In this document: one piece after another, positions 1-10,768 of the stretch
Layout: each line of letters opens with the position of its first letter
How positions within the stretch are numbered: position 1 is the stretch's first letter
NCBI GenBank assembly: GCA_025459175.1
Contig: JALORC010000016.1
Coordinates: 1-64,000 of the forward strand
Length of the DNA stretch: 64,000 nucleotides
Source: Planctomycetota bacterium
Lineage (GTDB): Bacteria > Planctomycetota > UBA1135 > UBA2386
Direction: 5' to 3'
Translations under genes and position numbers: made by a program
Notes under the pieces: model-generated
The model's database searches: none
What the model was told of the DNA's origin: nothing
Seen by the model: the letters and a program-made list of their open reading frames with translations, nothing else

Positions 1-107
1 ATGCCGATCCGCAGCTGGCGCACCGCCTCGTTGTCATCGCAGCTGCCGAGCGACAGCAGCAGCGCTGGCAGCAGCAAGCTCGGCGACGGCACGCGACGGG
101 TATCCAT
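1..107 (-). CDS. Putative lipoprotein, N-terminal fragment cut by window edge
   Basis: Reading leftward from an ATG at 105-107, the first 35 codons give a basic N-terminus (MDTRRVPSP), a leucine-rich hydrophobic stretch and a lipobox ending LSLGSC at about residue 23, followed by acidic residues (DDNE). This is a textbook lipoprotein signal peptide (signal peptidase II type). The rest lies outside the window, so the function of the mature part cannot be judged. It is divergent from the lectin gene starting at 292, and the 184 bases between them should hold both promoters. Confidence 0.65.
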   Translation of the reverse strand, partial: MDTRRVPSPSLLLPALLLSLGSCDDNEAVRQLRIG

Positions 108-291
108 GCGGAAGCTCCCTGACTTTCGGCCGGTGCTGCTCGGCGGCCCCACGGGGAATACCCGCGGGTCGTTTGCGGCCGGGCGAGCCGGGCAACGTGT
201 CGTCGCCGTCGGCGGTTGGCGGTCGGTGCGGTTGCGCTACCATCTTCGCCCCACTGAGTCCCCGGAACTCCTCGACCCCGCCACGCATCGC

Positions 292-2001
292 ATGACCTTC
301 CGCTCGCTCGCCGTCTGCTCGTTCGCCGCGTTCGGCCTCGCCGCACAGTCCTTCAACTATCCCGACTTCAGCAGCACCGCGCAGCTGAACCTGCTCGGCA
401 ACGCCGCGCAGAGCGGCACCTCGCTGCGGCTCACCGCCAACGCCAGCAACCAGACCGGTTGGGCGTGGCGGCAGTCCGCGGTGCCGGTCCTCGCCGGTTT
501 CGACACCACGTTCACGTTCCGCATCACGCCGCCGGTCGTCGGCACCAAGGCCGAGGGCATGGCGCTGGTGATCCACGACGACCCGAACGGCGCCAGCGCG
601 CAGGGCGGCACCGTGTGGGGCATGGGCTACGGCAACGGTGCCAACGGTTCGGTCGGCATCCGCAACTCGATCGCGATCGAGTTCGACACCTACATGGATG
701 TCCCTCCGATCAGCGACACCAGCAACAACGAGCTGACGATCCACACCCGCGGGGCGCAGGGCAACAGCGAGAACGAGCAGTGGTCGATCGGCCGCAACAC
801 CCCGGCGACCAACCTCGCCAACGGTCAGGTGCACACGCTGCGCGTGCGCTACGTGCCGGGCACCATCGAGGTGTTCGTCGACGGCGCCACGACGCCGGCG
901 ATCAGCCGCGCCTACAGCCTGCAGACCGGCGGTCTCTACCTGAACGGGCAGGTGGCGCCGGCGCCGACGCTCGCCAACGGCACCGCGTTCGTCGGCTTCT
1001 GTGCCACGACCGGCGCCAACCAGTTGACCGAGCTGGTCGAGATCCTGTCGTGGAACTGGACCTCGACGCCGCTGCGGCCGGCCTGCTACCAGGGCTCGCT
1101 CGGCGCCGAGCCGCTGACCGTGCAGGGCAACACGGGCGGACTGCTGCGCAAGGTCGGCTTGTCGACCTCGCAGTCGTTCTCGATCGCGCTGGCGCCGGTG
1201 GCGGCCGTCGGGCCGGGCGCACCGTTCGTGCTGTTCGCGTCGCTGCTGCCGCAGCCGGGCGCCCCGGGCACGGCACTGGGCTTCGGCGAGACCTGCTTCC
1301 CGGTGCTGCCGCTCGGACCGACCGAGCTGGTGCTGGCGGACTCGTTCGGGCTGTTCCCGGCGATCTTCCCGGCCAGCGGCACGCCGTTCACGCTGCCTGT
1401 GCCGCCCGGCGTGGTGACGACGCCGCTGTCGCTGACCCTGCAGGCGGTGACGATCGGTTCGGTGAGCCCGTTCGGGCTCGGCGTGACCAACGCGATCGAT
1501 GTCGAGTTCACGCCGTCGGCGCCACCCGCGATCACGACGGTGTCGCCGCTCAGTGCGGTGGCCGGTGCGGCGGTGACGATCACCGGCCAGCGCTTCCTGC
1601 CCGGCTTCACGCTGACCGTGAACGGCAACCCGGTGGTGCCGACGTCGAGCACCGCGCAGCAGATCGTGTTCCCGTATCCGGCCGGTCTGGCCTGCGGCTC
1701 GTCGCTGGTGGTCACCAACCCTGACGGTCAGGCGGTGACGTCGCCGTTCAATCCGGTCCCCGTCGTCACCAACACGCTGCTCGCCAGCGGCAGCGCGGCC
1801 GGCAACCTGAACTTCATCGTGCAGGGCACCGGCTTCTCCGCCGGCACCACGGTGACGATCGGTGGTGCGCCGGCCCAGGTGTTGTCGGTCACCGCGACGC
1901 TGATCTCGATGCGCACGCCAGCCGGCACCCCCGGGGTGGCCGCGGTCGTCATCACGACGCCCGGCGGCTGCACCGCCACCACCAGCTACACGTATCTGTG
2001 A
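292..2001 (+). CDS. Secreted L-type (legume) lectin-like protein with IPT/TIG repeats
   Basis: 569 residues. The frame is open from base 1, but the ATG at 292 is chosen because it begins a signal peptide (MTFRSLAVCSFAAFGLAAQ). Residues about 20-265 resemble an L-type lectin beta-sandwich: the strands GMALVIHDDP, SIAIEFDTYMD and VEVFVDG-like EVFVDG, and a closing VGFCATTG segment, match the legume/bacterial lectin pattern. Residues about 270-405 form a G/P/L-rich module similar to the C-termini of two other secreted proteins here (33170-34207 and 49741-51354). Two IPT/TIG immunoglobulin-like domains follow (about 405-490 and 490-569). The likely role is extracellular carbohydrate binding; the ligand is unknown. 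A weak promoter-like pair, TTGGCG at 216-221 and TACCAT at 238-243, lies 48 bases upstream. Confidence 0.85.
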   Translation: MTFRSLAVCSFAAFGLAAQSFNYPDFSSTAQLNLLGNAAQSGTSLRLTANASNQTGWAWRQSAVPVLAGFDTTFTFRITPPVVGTKAEGMALVIHDDPNGASAQGGTVWGMGYGNGANGSVGIRNSIAIEFDTYMDVPPISDTSNNELTIHTRGAQGNSENEQWSIGRNTPATNLANGQVHTLRVRYVPGTIEVFVDGATTPAISRAYSLQTGGLYLNGQVAPAPTLANGTAFVGFCATTGANQLTELVEILSWNWTSTPLRPACYQGSLGAEPLTVQGNTGGLLRKVGLSTSQSFSIALAPVAAVGPGAPFVLFASLLPQPGAPGTALGFGETCFPVLPLGPTELVLADSFGLFPAIFPASGTPFTLPVPPGVVTTPLSLTLQAVTIGSVSPFGLGVTNAIDVEFTPSAPPAITTVSPLSAVAGAAVTITGQRFLPGFTLTVNGNPVVPTSSTAQQIVFPYPAGLACGSSLVVTNPDGQAVTSPFNPVPVVTNTLLASGSAAGNLNFIVQGTGFSAGTTVTIGGAPAQVLSVTATLISMRTPAGTPGVAAVVITTPGGCTATTSYTYL

Positions 2002-2005
2002 CGCT

Positions 2006-2656
2006 TCAGCGCCGCTCGACGACCTGGTCGAGCGGGAAGCGGACCTTGATCGCCGACGCATACTTGTCGTCGGCGGCGCGGTAACCGACCGCGCACGCAC
2101 ACAGCGTCGTGTGGCGCGAGCCGTCGAGGCCCAGCAGCCGGTCGTAGGCGGCCATGTCGATGCCTTCCATCGGGCAGGTGTCGACGCCGAGCACGGCGGC
2201 CGCGGTCATCAGCTGGCCGAGCGCTATGTAGCCCTGGCGCGCATTCCAGGCGCCGAGGTCCGCTGCGGCCCAGCCCTGCTGCAGGAACCCGACCAGCACC
2301 TGTCGGTAGCCGGCCAGCGACTCGAACGACTGCTGGCGGACCTTCGCCTGGTGGTGCAGGTAGCGGTCGACGTCCTCGACCGTGGTCGTGCGCAGGCCCG
2401 TGACCACCACGTAGTGGCTCGCGTCGGTGACCTGCGATTGGTTCCACGACGCGGCGCGCAGCTGCTGGCGGACGGCCGGGGTCTCGACCACCAGGAACTT
2501 CCACGGCTGCAGACCGAACGAACTCGGCGCCAGCACCAGCGCCTGTTCGAGCGCCGCCCAGATCTCGGGGGCGAGCTTGCGTTGTGCGTCGAAGCGCTTG
2601 GTCGCGTAGCGCCAGTTCAGTTGCTGCAGGAGAGCGGCCGGGGTGATGGTGGGCAT
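2006..2656 (-). CDS. Nitroreductase family NAD(P)H-dependent oxidoreductase (NfsB-like)
   Basis: 217 residues from the ATG at 2654-2656, the same length as E. coli NfsB. The N-terminal RYATKRFDA, the FMN-contacting segment LAPSSFGLQPWKF and the C-terminal GVDTCPMEGID / AVGYRAADD segments fit the NfsB/NfnB branch of FMN-dependent nitroreductases. These enzymes reduce nitro compounds or quinones with NAD(P)H in the cytoplasm; the physiological substrate cannot be read from sequence. An in-frame ATG 14 codons upstream adds a basic extension not seen in the family. Convergent with the lectin gene (4 bases apart) and downstream of htpG by 43 bases on the same strand, so possibly co-transcribed with it. 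Confidence 0.9.
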   Translation of the reverse strand: MPTITPAALLQQLNWRYATKRFDAQRKLAPEIWAALEQALVLAPSSFGLQPWKFLVVETPAVRQQLRAASWNQSQVTDASHYVVVTGLRTTTVEDVDRYLHHQAKVRQQSFESLAGYRQVLVGFLQQGWAAADLGAWNARQGYIALGQLMTAAAVLGVDTCPMEGIDMAAYDRLLGLDGSRHTTLCACAVGYRAADDKYASAIKVRFPLDQVVERR

Positions 2657-2699
2657 GGTGCGGGCGGCGAGCTTCGGCCGGCGCGCCGCCGCGCGCAAG

Positions 2700-4595
<1,896 letters not shown>

Positions 4596-4692
4596 GGTGC
4601 TTGCTGTGGCGTGAAAACGGGGGAGCCAGGATTGCGACCGGCGCGGCCGGGTTCAAGGGGGCGGATGGACCCCGGGGCACGAATGCGACGGT

Positions 4693-5997
4693 TCAGCCGT
4701 CGGCGCCCAGGCGCCGCCGCGGCGACCCTTTCGGCGCCAGCAGCACGAACCAGGTGCTCAGCACCACGGCCAGCAGCAGGTGCCCGTAGAGCTCGCCGTG
4801 GGCCCGCAGCGGCTCGATCGGCCCGGGTGCCGCCAGCAGCTGGTGCAGCCGCACCGACCACCACACCCAGAACCCGACCGCCAGCGTGCAGAAGATCTGC
4901 AGCGCGCGGCGGCCCCAGCCGGCATGGAACACCCCGATACCTGCCACCGGCAGCAGCAGCAGCAGCCAGAACAGCCAGCCGTGCTGCGACCAGGCGCTGC
5001 TGCCGAGCCAGCCGTGCAGGCCGACCAGGATCGTGGTCGCCGCGGTCGCGCCGAGGGCCAGGGCATCGCGGCGGGCGCCCGGCTCGAGCGCGTGGCGGCC
5101 GACCGGGTGCAGCAGCAGGATCAGGTTGAACAGCGGCACCGCGCACGAGGTCAGCAGCACGAAGCCGAGCCAGCTGTAGCCGACCAGGTCGGCGAGCCGT
5201 TCGTGGCCGCCGTCGCGCAGCGCGCGGCTCAGCAGGCGAGTGCCGAGCCACAGCCCGATCATGATCTGCATCTGCCGCGCGCCGGAGAACCGGCCGAGCC
5301 ACAGGAACCAGCCGAGCACGACCCGGTAGATCGGGTTGCGCGCCTTCAGCGCCTCGACCAGCCCGGCGCGCGCGCCGTCGAGCGTCGGATCGCGCCGCAG
5401 CGCTTCCTGGAAGTGGTGCAGCGCCTGTCGGGGGTCGCCGCGATGCAGCAGCGCGTAGCCGCGGGTCTGGTGGGTGTACGGGTTGTCCGGGTCGTGCGCC
5501 AACGACGCCTCGACGCTGTCCGCGGCCTCCTGGCGGCGACCGAGTTTGGTCAGCGCCAGCGCACGCAGGTTGAGGCAGTCGGTGTGCTCGGGCGAGAGTG
5601 CCAGACCATCGTCGGCGGCGGCCAGCGCCTCGTCCCAGCGCTTCTGCGCGATGCAGATCTGGGCCAGCGTGGCGCGGTGGCCGACGTCATCGGGATCGAG
5701 TTCGATCGCCGCACGGATCGCGGTGGCGGCCGCCGGCAGTTCGCCGCGCTGCCAGTGCACCGCGGCCAGCGCGCCGTGGGCGAAGTCCAGATCCGGCTGC
5801 AGACCGACCGCGGTGCGAGCCTCCTGCAGCGCCGCGTCGAGCTCGTCCTGCTGTGCCAGCACCTGCGCGAGCATCGCGTGCGCCGGGGCGTGGTCGGGTT
5901 CGGCCGTCAGCAGTGCGCGCAGCTCCTGGGCGGCCATCGCCCAGCGGCGGTGCTGGCACAGCTGGATCGCACGCTGCCACCGGGCCTCGGGATGCAT
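4693..5997 (-). CDS. TPR-repeat membrane protein of unknown function
   Basis: 434 residues. The N-terminal half (about 1-205) consists of about six tetratricopeptide repeats with the usual W/L/G/Y/A/P spacing, for example PDHAPAHAMLAQVLA and PEHTDCLNLRALALTKLG. The C-terminal half (about 210-425) is hydrophobic with roughly five or six membrane segments (LVGYSWLGFVLLTSCAV, WLFWLLLLLPVAGIGVF and others). The TPR domain is expected in the cytoplasm as a protein-binding platform on a membrane anchor. It starts 4 bases downstream of the stop of the M3-type peptidase, so the two are probably co-transcribed; whether they act together is not known. Confidence 0.8.
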   Translation of the reverse strand: MHPEARWQRAIQLCQHRRWAMAAQELRALLTAEPDHAPAHAMLAQVLAQQDELDAALQEARTAVGLQPDLDFAHGALAAVHWQRGELPAAATAIRAAIELDPDDVGHRATLAQICIAQKRWDEALAAADDGLALSPEHTDCLNLRALALTKLGRRQEAADSVEASLAHDPDNPYTHQTRGYALLHRGDPRQALHHFQEALRRDPTLDGARAGLVEALKARNPIYRVVLGWFLWLGRFSGARQMQIMIGLWLGTRLLSRALRDGGHERLADLVGYSWLGFVLLTSCAVPLFNLILLLHPVGRHALEPGARRDALALGATAATTILVGLHGWLGSSAWSQHGWLFWLLLLLPVAGIGVFHAGWGRRALQIFCTLAVGFWVWWSVRLHQLLAAPGPIEPLRAHGELYGHLLLAVVLSTWFVLLAPKGSPRRRLGADG

Positions 5998-6001
5998 CGG
6001 A

Positions 6002-7705
6002 TCAGGCGTCGATCGACCGCATGACGTCGGCGACCAGGCCGCGCAACATGGTCGGCGACAGGTCGAAGCGCACGTCCATCGCCGCGAACAGATCGGGCAG
6101 CTTGCGGCTGCCGCCGAGCGCCAGCGCGCGCTTGTAGCCGGCCACCGCGCGGGCCGGATCGCGGCGGTAGTTCTGCCACACCTGCAGTGCGCCGAGCTGC
6201 GCGATGCCGTACTCGATGTAGTAGAACGGGTGATTGAACAGGTGGGTCTGGGCGATCCACTGCATCGCCAGCGCGTCGTCGAGGCCGTCCCAGTCGACGT
6301 CGCCGCCGAAGCGCCGACGGATGTCGAGCCAGGCGATGCGCCGCTGTTCGCGGGTGTGGCCCGGGGCGCCGTAGATCCAGTGCTGGAACGCGTCGATCGA
6401 CGCGATCCAGGTCAACGTGCGCAGCACGCTCTCGAGGTGCTTCTTGTAGGCGCGGCGGGCGTCTGCGGCCGGATAGACCGTGCCGAGGTGCTCGAGTCCG
6501 AGCAGTTCCATCGACATGCTCGCGGTCTCGGCGATCTCGATCGGGTAGTCGCGGCAGGCCAGCAGGTCGAAGTGGCGGCACAGCAGCGAGTGGAACGCGT
6601 GCCCCGACTCGTGCAGCAGCGTCTGCACGTCGTGGTGCACGCCGACGCCGTTGGCGAACACGAACGGCACGCGGTCGTCCTCGAGCTGGTACTGGTAGCC
6701 ACCCGGCGCCTTGCCGGGGCGGCTCATCAGGTCGAGCAGGTCGCGGGCCACCAGTTCGTCGATCCAGGTGGCGAAGGTCGGATCGACCGCGTGCACGAGG
6801 CGCCGGCACAGGTTGATCAGTTCGGCTTCCGTGGTGAACGGGCGCAGCGGCGGCCGCCCCTCGGGGTCGACCTCGAGGTCCCAGGGGCGCAGTCGCACCA
6901 GGCCCAGCGCCTTGGCGCGCCGGCGGTCGAGTTCGCGCACGGCCGGCACCACGCAGTCGGCGATCGTGTCGTGCAGCTGACGGCAGGTCGCCTCCGTGTA
7001 GTCGTAGCGACCGAGTTCGAGGAAGCGGTATGGCGTGTAGGTGGCGAACCCGGCGTTGCGGGCGATGTCGGTGCGCAGCGCGATCAGGCGATCGTAGATC
7101 TCCTCGAGCTGTGGCCACACGGCTCGCCGGGCCGACAGCGACGCTCGGTACGCCGCTTCGCGCACGGTGCGGTCCTGTTGCTCCGCGTAGGGAGCGACTT
7201 GCTGCAGCGTCAGGGTCCTGCCGTCGAACTCGACCTTGATGCCGCCCATCAACCCCTGCTGGCGGGTCTGCAGCTCGGACTCCTGGCGCTGCAGCTCGGT
7301 GTTCGCTTCGCGGAACAGGTCGCTCTGCGTGCGTCGGCGGCGGATCACCACCGCGTAGGGCGCGTCGGGCAGTTCGTGCAGCGCCGGGCTCGCGAGCAGC
7401 TTCTTGTCGAGAGCGTCGCTGCGCACCTTCACCCGCGGCATCACCTCGGCCTCCATGGCGAGGTAGGCATTCTTGGCCGCGAGGTCGTCGGTTTGGCGGG
7501 TCATGCGCACGTAGCGACGCGCTTGTTCGGCCGCGATCCGGCTCTGCAGCTCGCTCTCGTCGCGCAGCCAGGCCTCGACCTGCTCCCGCGAGGTCAGCGG
7601 CCGGCCGAACAGGTCGTCGAACAGCGCCTCGAGCGCCGGCAGACTGCCGGCGTCGAGGTCGTGGGGGACGAAGGTCCAGGCAGGCGAGGGGAACAGCAAC
7701 GGCAC
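6002..7705 (-). CDS. M3-family oligoendopeptidase (thimet oligopeptidase/PepF-like)
   Basis: 567 residues from a GTG at 7703-7705, preceded by an AGGAAG ribosome-binding site about 5 bases upstream; the frame is open further upstream but encodes a Cys/Arg-rich stretch that does not look like protein. The zinc motif HESGHAFH gives H365-E366 and H369, and a downstream acidic helix (EIAETASMSMELL) supplies the third ligand, as in M3 metallopeptidases. The C-terminal segment NHPFYYIEYGIAQLGA matches the conserved substrate-contacting Tyr/His region of PepF/M3B enzymes. The role is cytoplasmic cleavage of short peptides. No signal peptide is seen. Confidence 0.9.
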   Translation of the reverse strand: MPLLFPSPAWTFVPHDLDAGSLPALEALFDDLFGRPLTSREQVEAWLRDESELQSRIAAEQARRYVRMTRQTDDLAAKNAYLAMEAEVMPRVKVRSDALDKKLLASPALHELPDAPYAVVIRRRRTQSDLFREANTELQRQESELQTRQQGLMGGIKVEFDGRTLTLQQVAPYAEQQDRTVREAAYRASLSARRAVWPQLEEIYDRLIALRTDIARNAGFATYTPYRFLELGRYDYTEATCRQLHDTIADCVVPAVRELDRRRAKALGLVRLRPWDLEVDPEGRPPLRPFTTEAELINLCRRLVHAVDPTFATWIDELVARDLLDLMSRPGKAPGGYQYQLEDDRVPFVFANGVGVHHDVQTLLHESGHAFHSLLCRHFDLLACRDYPIEIAETASMSMELLGLEHLGTVYPAADARRAYKKHLESVLRTLTWIASIDAFQHWIYGAPGHTREQRRIAWLDIRRRFGGDVDWDGLDDALAMQWIAQTHLFNHPFYYIEYGIAQLGALQVWQNYRRDPARAVAGYKRALALGGSRKLPDLFAAMDVRFDLSPTMLRGLVADVMRSIDA

Positions 7706-7799
7706 GGGGCTTCCTGTCCGGGCCGGACGGCGCGCCCGTTCGGCACAGGGTAGATGCCGTCGCCGGCACGCGGAAGAGCATTTCCCCGCTGATGGTGCC

Positions 7800-7834
7800 C
7801 GCGCGTGTGGTGTCTCCCTGGCACGACACGCGCG
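7800..7834. repeat. Inverted repeat in divergent intergenic region
   Basis: CGCGCGTGT at 7800-7808 is the exact reverse complement of ACACGCGCG at 7826-7834, with a 17-base spacer whose own edges (GTG and CAC) can pair further after one mismatch. It lies between the divergent M3 peptidase (start 7705) and the small lipoprotein gene (start 7933). It could be an operator for a dimeric regulator or a hairpin; there is no U-rich tail, so a classical terminator is unlikely. Confidence 0.45.
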
Positions 7835-7932
7835 CGGTCGTTCCGGCACCCGACCGTTGCCCTTGGCCGCTGCCATCGCCGGTGGCACGGGTGACTCGCG
7901 TTGGTACGCGGGTTGCCATCGAGAGCTTACCC

Positions 7933-8397
7933 ATGCTGCACCCCCTTCCCGTCCTGGTTCCCGCCCTGCTGTTGCTGTCCGCGTGCGGCGGCGGTGGCAC
8001 GCGCGAACGTGTGGTGGTCCGCCCGGCGGAGCCGCGGCTCGTGTCGATCCTGGTCGAGGTCTACGATCCGGTGACGAACTTCGTCTGGGAGAACGTCTCG
8101 GTGCGGGTGGTCGAGGCGGACCAGGAGTGGTCGGCCTGCACCTGCAGCAGTCCCTATACCGACTGGTTCCTGACCGATGCCTCGGGGCGCGTGCTCCTGG
8201 ACGAGTATCTGCTGGCGGACGCCGAGGTCGGATTCCTCGAGGACAGCCTGGGCCGCGCGGTGCTCTGGCCCGCCGCCGACGAGGACGAGGCCACGGTGGT
8301 GCTCGAGATCGATGCGGTCGGTTTCATGCCGGTGATCGTCGAGGTGCCGCTGCGATGGGACCAGCCGGACGTGTTCGTCGAAGTGCCGTTCAACTGA
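7933..8397 (+). CDS. Small secreted lipoprotein, function unknown
   Basis: 154 residues from the ATG at 7933 (GAGAG about 8 bases upstream). It begins with a lipoprotein signal ending LLLLSACGGGG, so the mature N-terminal Cys is at about residue 18. The mature part is short and beta-rich (RLVSILVEVYDP, VVLEIDAVGFMPVIVEVPL) with a CTC motif near the middle, resembling a single carboxypeptidase-regulatory or transthyretin-like fold, but I cannot assign a family. It lies 68 bases upstream of the response regulator gene on the same strand; co-transcription is possible. Confidence 0.75.
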   Translation: MLHPLPVLVPALLLLSACGGGGTRERVVVRPAEPRLVSILVEVYDPVTNFVWENVSVRVVEADQEWSACTCSSPYTDWFLTDASGRVLLDEYLLADAEVGFLEDSLGRAVLWPAADEDEATVVLEIDAVGFMPVIVEVPLRWDQPDVFVEVPFN

Positions 8398-8465
8398 TCC
8401 CGGCCGGGATCAAGGCGGGGTCGTGGGTGGGTCGATGACGGGCCGGCCCCGGTCGAGAGGAACAT

Positions 8466-9380
8466 TTGGACACGATTCTGCTCGTCAACGACTCCGCGAC
8501 GCTCACCAAGGTCCTCTCCCAGCACTTCCAGAAGGCCGGCTACAAGGTGCTGGCGGTGACCGGCGTCATGGACGCCTACGAGGCCTTCATCCGCAGCGAC
8601 GTCGATCTGATCCTGACCGACTACGTGCTGCGCGACAAGGACGGGCTCGAGGTCATCAAGACCTTCCGCAGCAAGAAGTCGCAGAAGGCGCTGCCGATCG
8701 TCGTGTTCACGGCAATGCAGGACGACGACACCGCCGCCCGCTGCAAGGCCGCCGGTGCGAACACCGTGTTGTCGAAGTCCGGCGGCACCTCCGAGCTGCT
8801 CTCCTCGATCGAGAAGCTCATCGACGAGTACAAGGCCTGCCAGCCGACCTGCTCGCTCGACCAGGACCTCAGTCGCTGCATCGTCAAGGCGACCACCGAC
8901 GTGTTCCGCACCATGATGAACCTGCGCCTGACCGCGGGCGAGGTCGCGGTCGAGAAGGCGCAGATCCGGCGCGCCGAGGTCATCGGCAGCATCGGGGTGG
9001 CCGGCTTCCTCAGCGGCTCGATCTCGCTGTTCCTGCCGAAGGCGCTCGCTCGCCAGGCGGTGGCGGCGATGTTGATGATGGACTCCGCCGACGCCCTCGC
9101 CGACGGGGACCTGGTGGACGCGATCGGGGAACTCACCAACATGGTCGGCGGCAACATCAAGACCGAGCTGTTCCAGAAGGCGCCGCTGTTCGACATCTCG
9201 GTGCCGAGCGTCTACATCGGCGAGGACCTGCAGCGCCGCACCGTCAGCGACGACCTGTGCTTCCTGGCGCCGTTCACGGTGGGTGAGCACCGTTTCCAGG
9301 TCGAGTTCCTGATGGTGACCAAGAAGGAAGGCGGCACCGGCGTGCAGAGCTCGCTGGTGTCGGGCATGCAGAAGTCGTGA
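8466..9380 (+). CDS. Response regulator receiver fused to CheX-like phosphatase domain
   Basis: 304 residues from a TTG at 8466, supported by AGAGGA about 7 bases upstream and by the receiver domain starting at residue 3. Residues 3-122 are a CheY-like receiver: D9, phospho-acceptor D52 in LILTDYVL, T82 in VFTAM and K104 in LSKSGG; residue 8 is Asn instead of the usual Asp. Residues about 135-300 resemble CheX/CheC/FliY-type phosphatases: ADGDLVDAIGELTNMVGG carries the E222-x-x-N225 catalytic motif. Known CheX proteins dephosphorylate CheY-P, so the fusion may dephosphorylate itself or a partner regulator. No histidine kinase or chemotaxis gene is adjacent. Confidence 0.88.
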   Translation: MDTILLVNDSATLTKVLSQHFQKAGYKVLAVTGVMDAYEAFIRSDVDLILTDYVLRDKDGLEVIKTFRSKKSQKALPIVVFTAMQDDDTAARCKAAGANTVLSKSGGTSELLSSIEKLIDEYKACQPTCSLDQDLSRCIVKATTDVFRTMMNLRLTAGEVAVEKAQIRRAEVIGSIGVAGFLSGSISLFLPKALARQAVAAMLMMDSADALADGDLVDAIGELTNMVGGNIKTELFQKAPLFDISVPSVYIGEDLQRRTVSDDLCFLAPFTVGEHRFQVEFLMVTKKEGGTGVQSSLVSGMQKS

Positions 9381-9411
9381 TCGGGCGACGGTCGGGTGGC
9401 ACACTGACGCC

Positions 9412-10743
9412 GTGAGTCGCGACACCGCCATCGATCCCCGCCTGCACCGGCTGCGCCGGCAACGCTTGTTGGACCGTCTCGGCAGCGGCGTGCTGCTGCT
9501 GTCGACGGCGCCCGAGACGATCCGCAACGGCGATGTGCTGCACGAGTATCGGCCCGGTTCCGACTTCCACTACCTGACCGGGTTCCCGGAGCCGGAGGCG
9601 GTGCTGGTGGCGATCGCCGACCGACCGGGGCGGCACCGCTGTGTGCTGTTCGTGCGTCCGCGCGATCCCGCCCGCGAGGTCTGGGACGGGCCGCGGTTCG
9701 GCGTCGCCGGCAGCAAGCGATCGTTCGGCGTCGATGACGCGTATCCGATCGGCGAGCTCTGGCAGCGAATGCCGGCGCTGATGCAGGGCCAGGAACGTCT
9801 GTTCCACCGGCTCGGAGGCGATCCTGCGTTCGATCGCCGGCTGCTCGAGCACTTCGCCGGCCAGGCGCGCAAGCATCGTCGCCGCCAGCCAGCCGCGCAC
9901 CCGACGATCCAGGACCCGTTGCCGGCCTTGGCGGAACAGCGGCGCAGCAAGGACGCCGCCGAGCTGGCGGCCCTGCGCACCGCCGCCGGGATCTCCGCGG
10001 CAGGGCATCGGGCGGCGATGGCAGCGGCGCGCCCGGGGCAGCGCGAGTACGAGGTCCAGGCCGAACTCGAGGCGGTGTTCCGGCGCGCGGGCAGCCCGCG
10101 CAACGGCTACCCGTCGATCGTCGCCAGTGGCCGCAACGCCTGTGTGCTCCACTACCACGAGAACGACCGCGAGCTGCGCGCCGGCGACCTGCTGCTGATC
10201 GATGCCGGCGCCGAATGGGGCGGCAGCACCGCCGACATCACGCGCACCTTCCCGGTGTCGGGGCGCTTCACGGCGGCGCAGGCCGCGGTGTATCGGGTCG
10301 TGCTGCGGGCCCAGCTGGCGGGCATCCGGGCCTCTCGGCCGGGCGCGCCGTGGGACAGTGCCCACAAGACCTGCATCCGGTGGCTGGTCAAAGGTCTCGT
10401 CGAACTCGGCGTGCTGCGGGGCGACGCCAGCCGGCTGATCCGCAAGGAGAAGTTCAAGCCGTGGTACATGCACGGCACCAGCCACTGGCTCGGGCGCGAC
10501 GTGCACGATGTCGGCGCCTACCTCGGTGCTGGCGATCGCCCCGAACCCCTGCCGGTCGGCAGCGTGCTGACGGTGGAGCCGGGTCTCTACTTCGCCCCGC
10601 GCGATCGCCGCGTGCCGGCAGAACTGCGCGGCATCGGCATCCGGATCGAGGACGACGTGCTGGTCGGGAAGGGTGGCCCCGAGGTGCTGACGGCGGCGGC
10701 GCCGAAGACGATTGCCGAAGTCGAACAGGCCTGCCGCCGCTGA
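9412..10743 (+). CDS. pepP: Xaa-Pro aminopeptidase (M24B, PepP-type)
   Basis: 443 residues from a GTG at 9412, close to the 441 residues of E. coli PepP. The N-terminal creatinase-like domain contains the typical YRPGSDFHYLTGFPEPEAV. The C-terminal pita-bread domain carries the five metal ligands: Asp in LLIDAGAEWGG, Asp in STADITRTFPV, His in MHGTSHWLGRDVHD, Glu in LTVEPGLYF, and Glu in GIRIEDDVLV. It removes N-terminal residues preceding proline from peptides in the cytoplasm using a dinuclear metal centre. It begins 31 bases after the RR-CheX gene. Convergent with the sugar transferase gene. Confidence 0.95.
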   Translation: MSRDTAIDPRLHRLRRQRLLDRLGSGVLLLSTAPETIRNGDVLHEYRPGSDFHYLTGFPEPEAVLVAIADRPGRHRCVLFVRPRDPAREVWDGPRFGVAGSKRSFGVDDAYPIGELWQRMPALMQGQERLFHRLGGDPAFDRRLLEHFAGQARKHRRRQPAAHPTIQDPLPALAEQRRSKDAAELAALRTAAGISAAGHRAAMAAARPGQREYEVQAELEAVFRRAGSPRNGYPSIVASGRNACVLHYHENDRELRAGDLLLIDAGAEWGGSTADITRTFPVSGRFTAAQAAVYRVVLRAQLAGIRASRPGAPWDSAHKTCIRWLVKGLVELGVLRGDASRLIRKEKFKPWYMHGTSHWLGRDVHDVGAYLGAGDRPEPLPVGSVLTVEPGLYFAPRDRRVPAELRGIGIRIEDDVLVGKGGPEVLTAAAPKTIAEVEQACRR

Positions 10744-10768
10744 GGGCCGGGGCCGCGATCGGCCGGGT

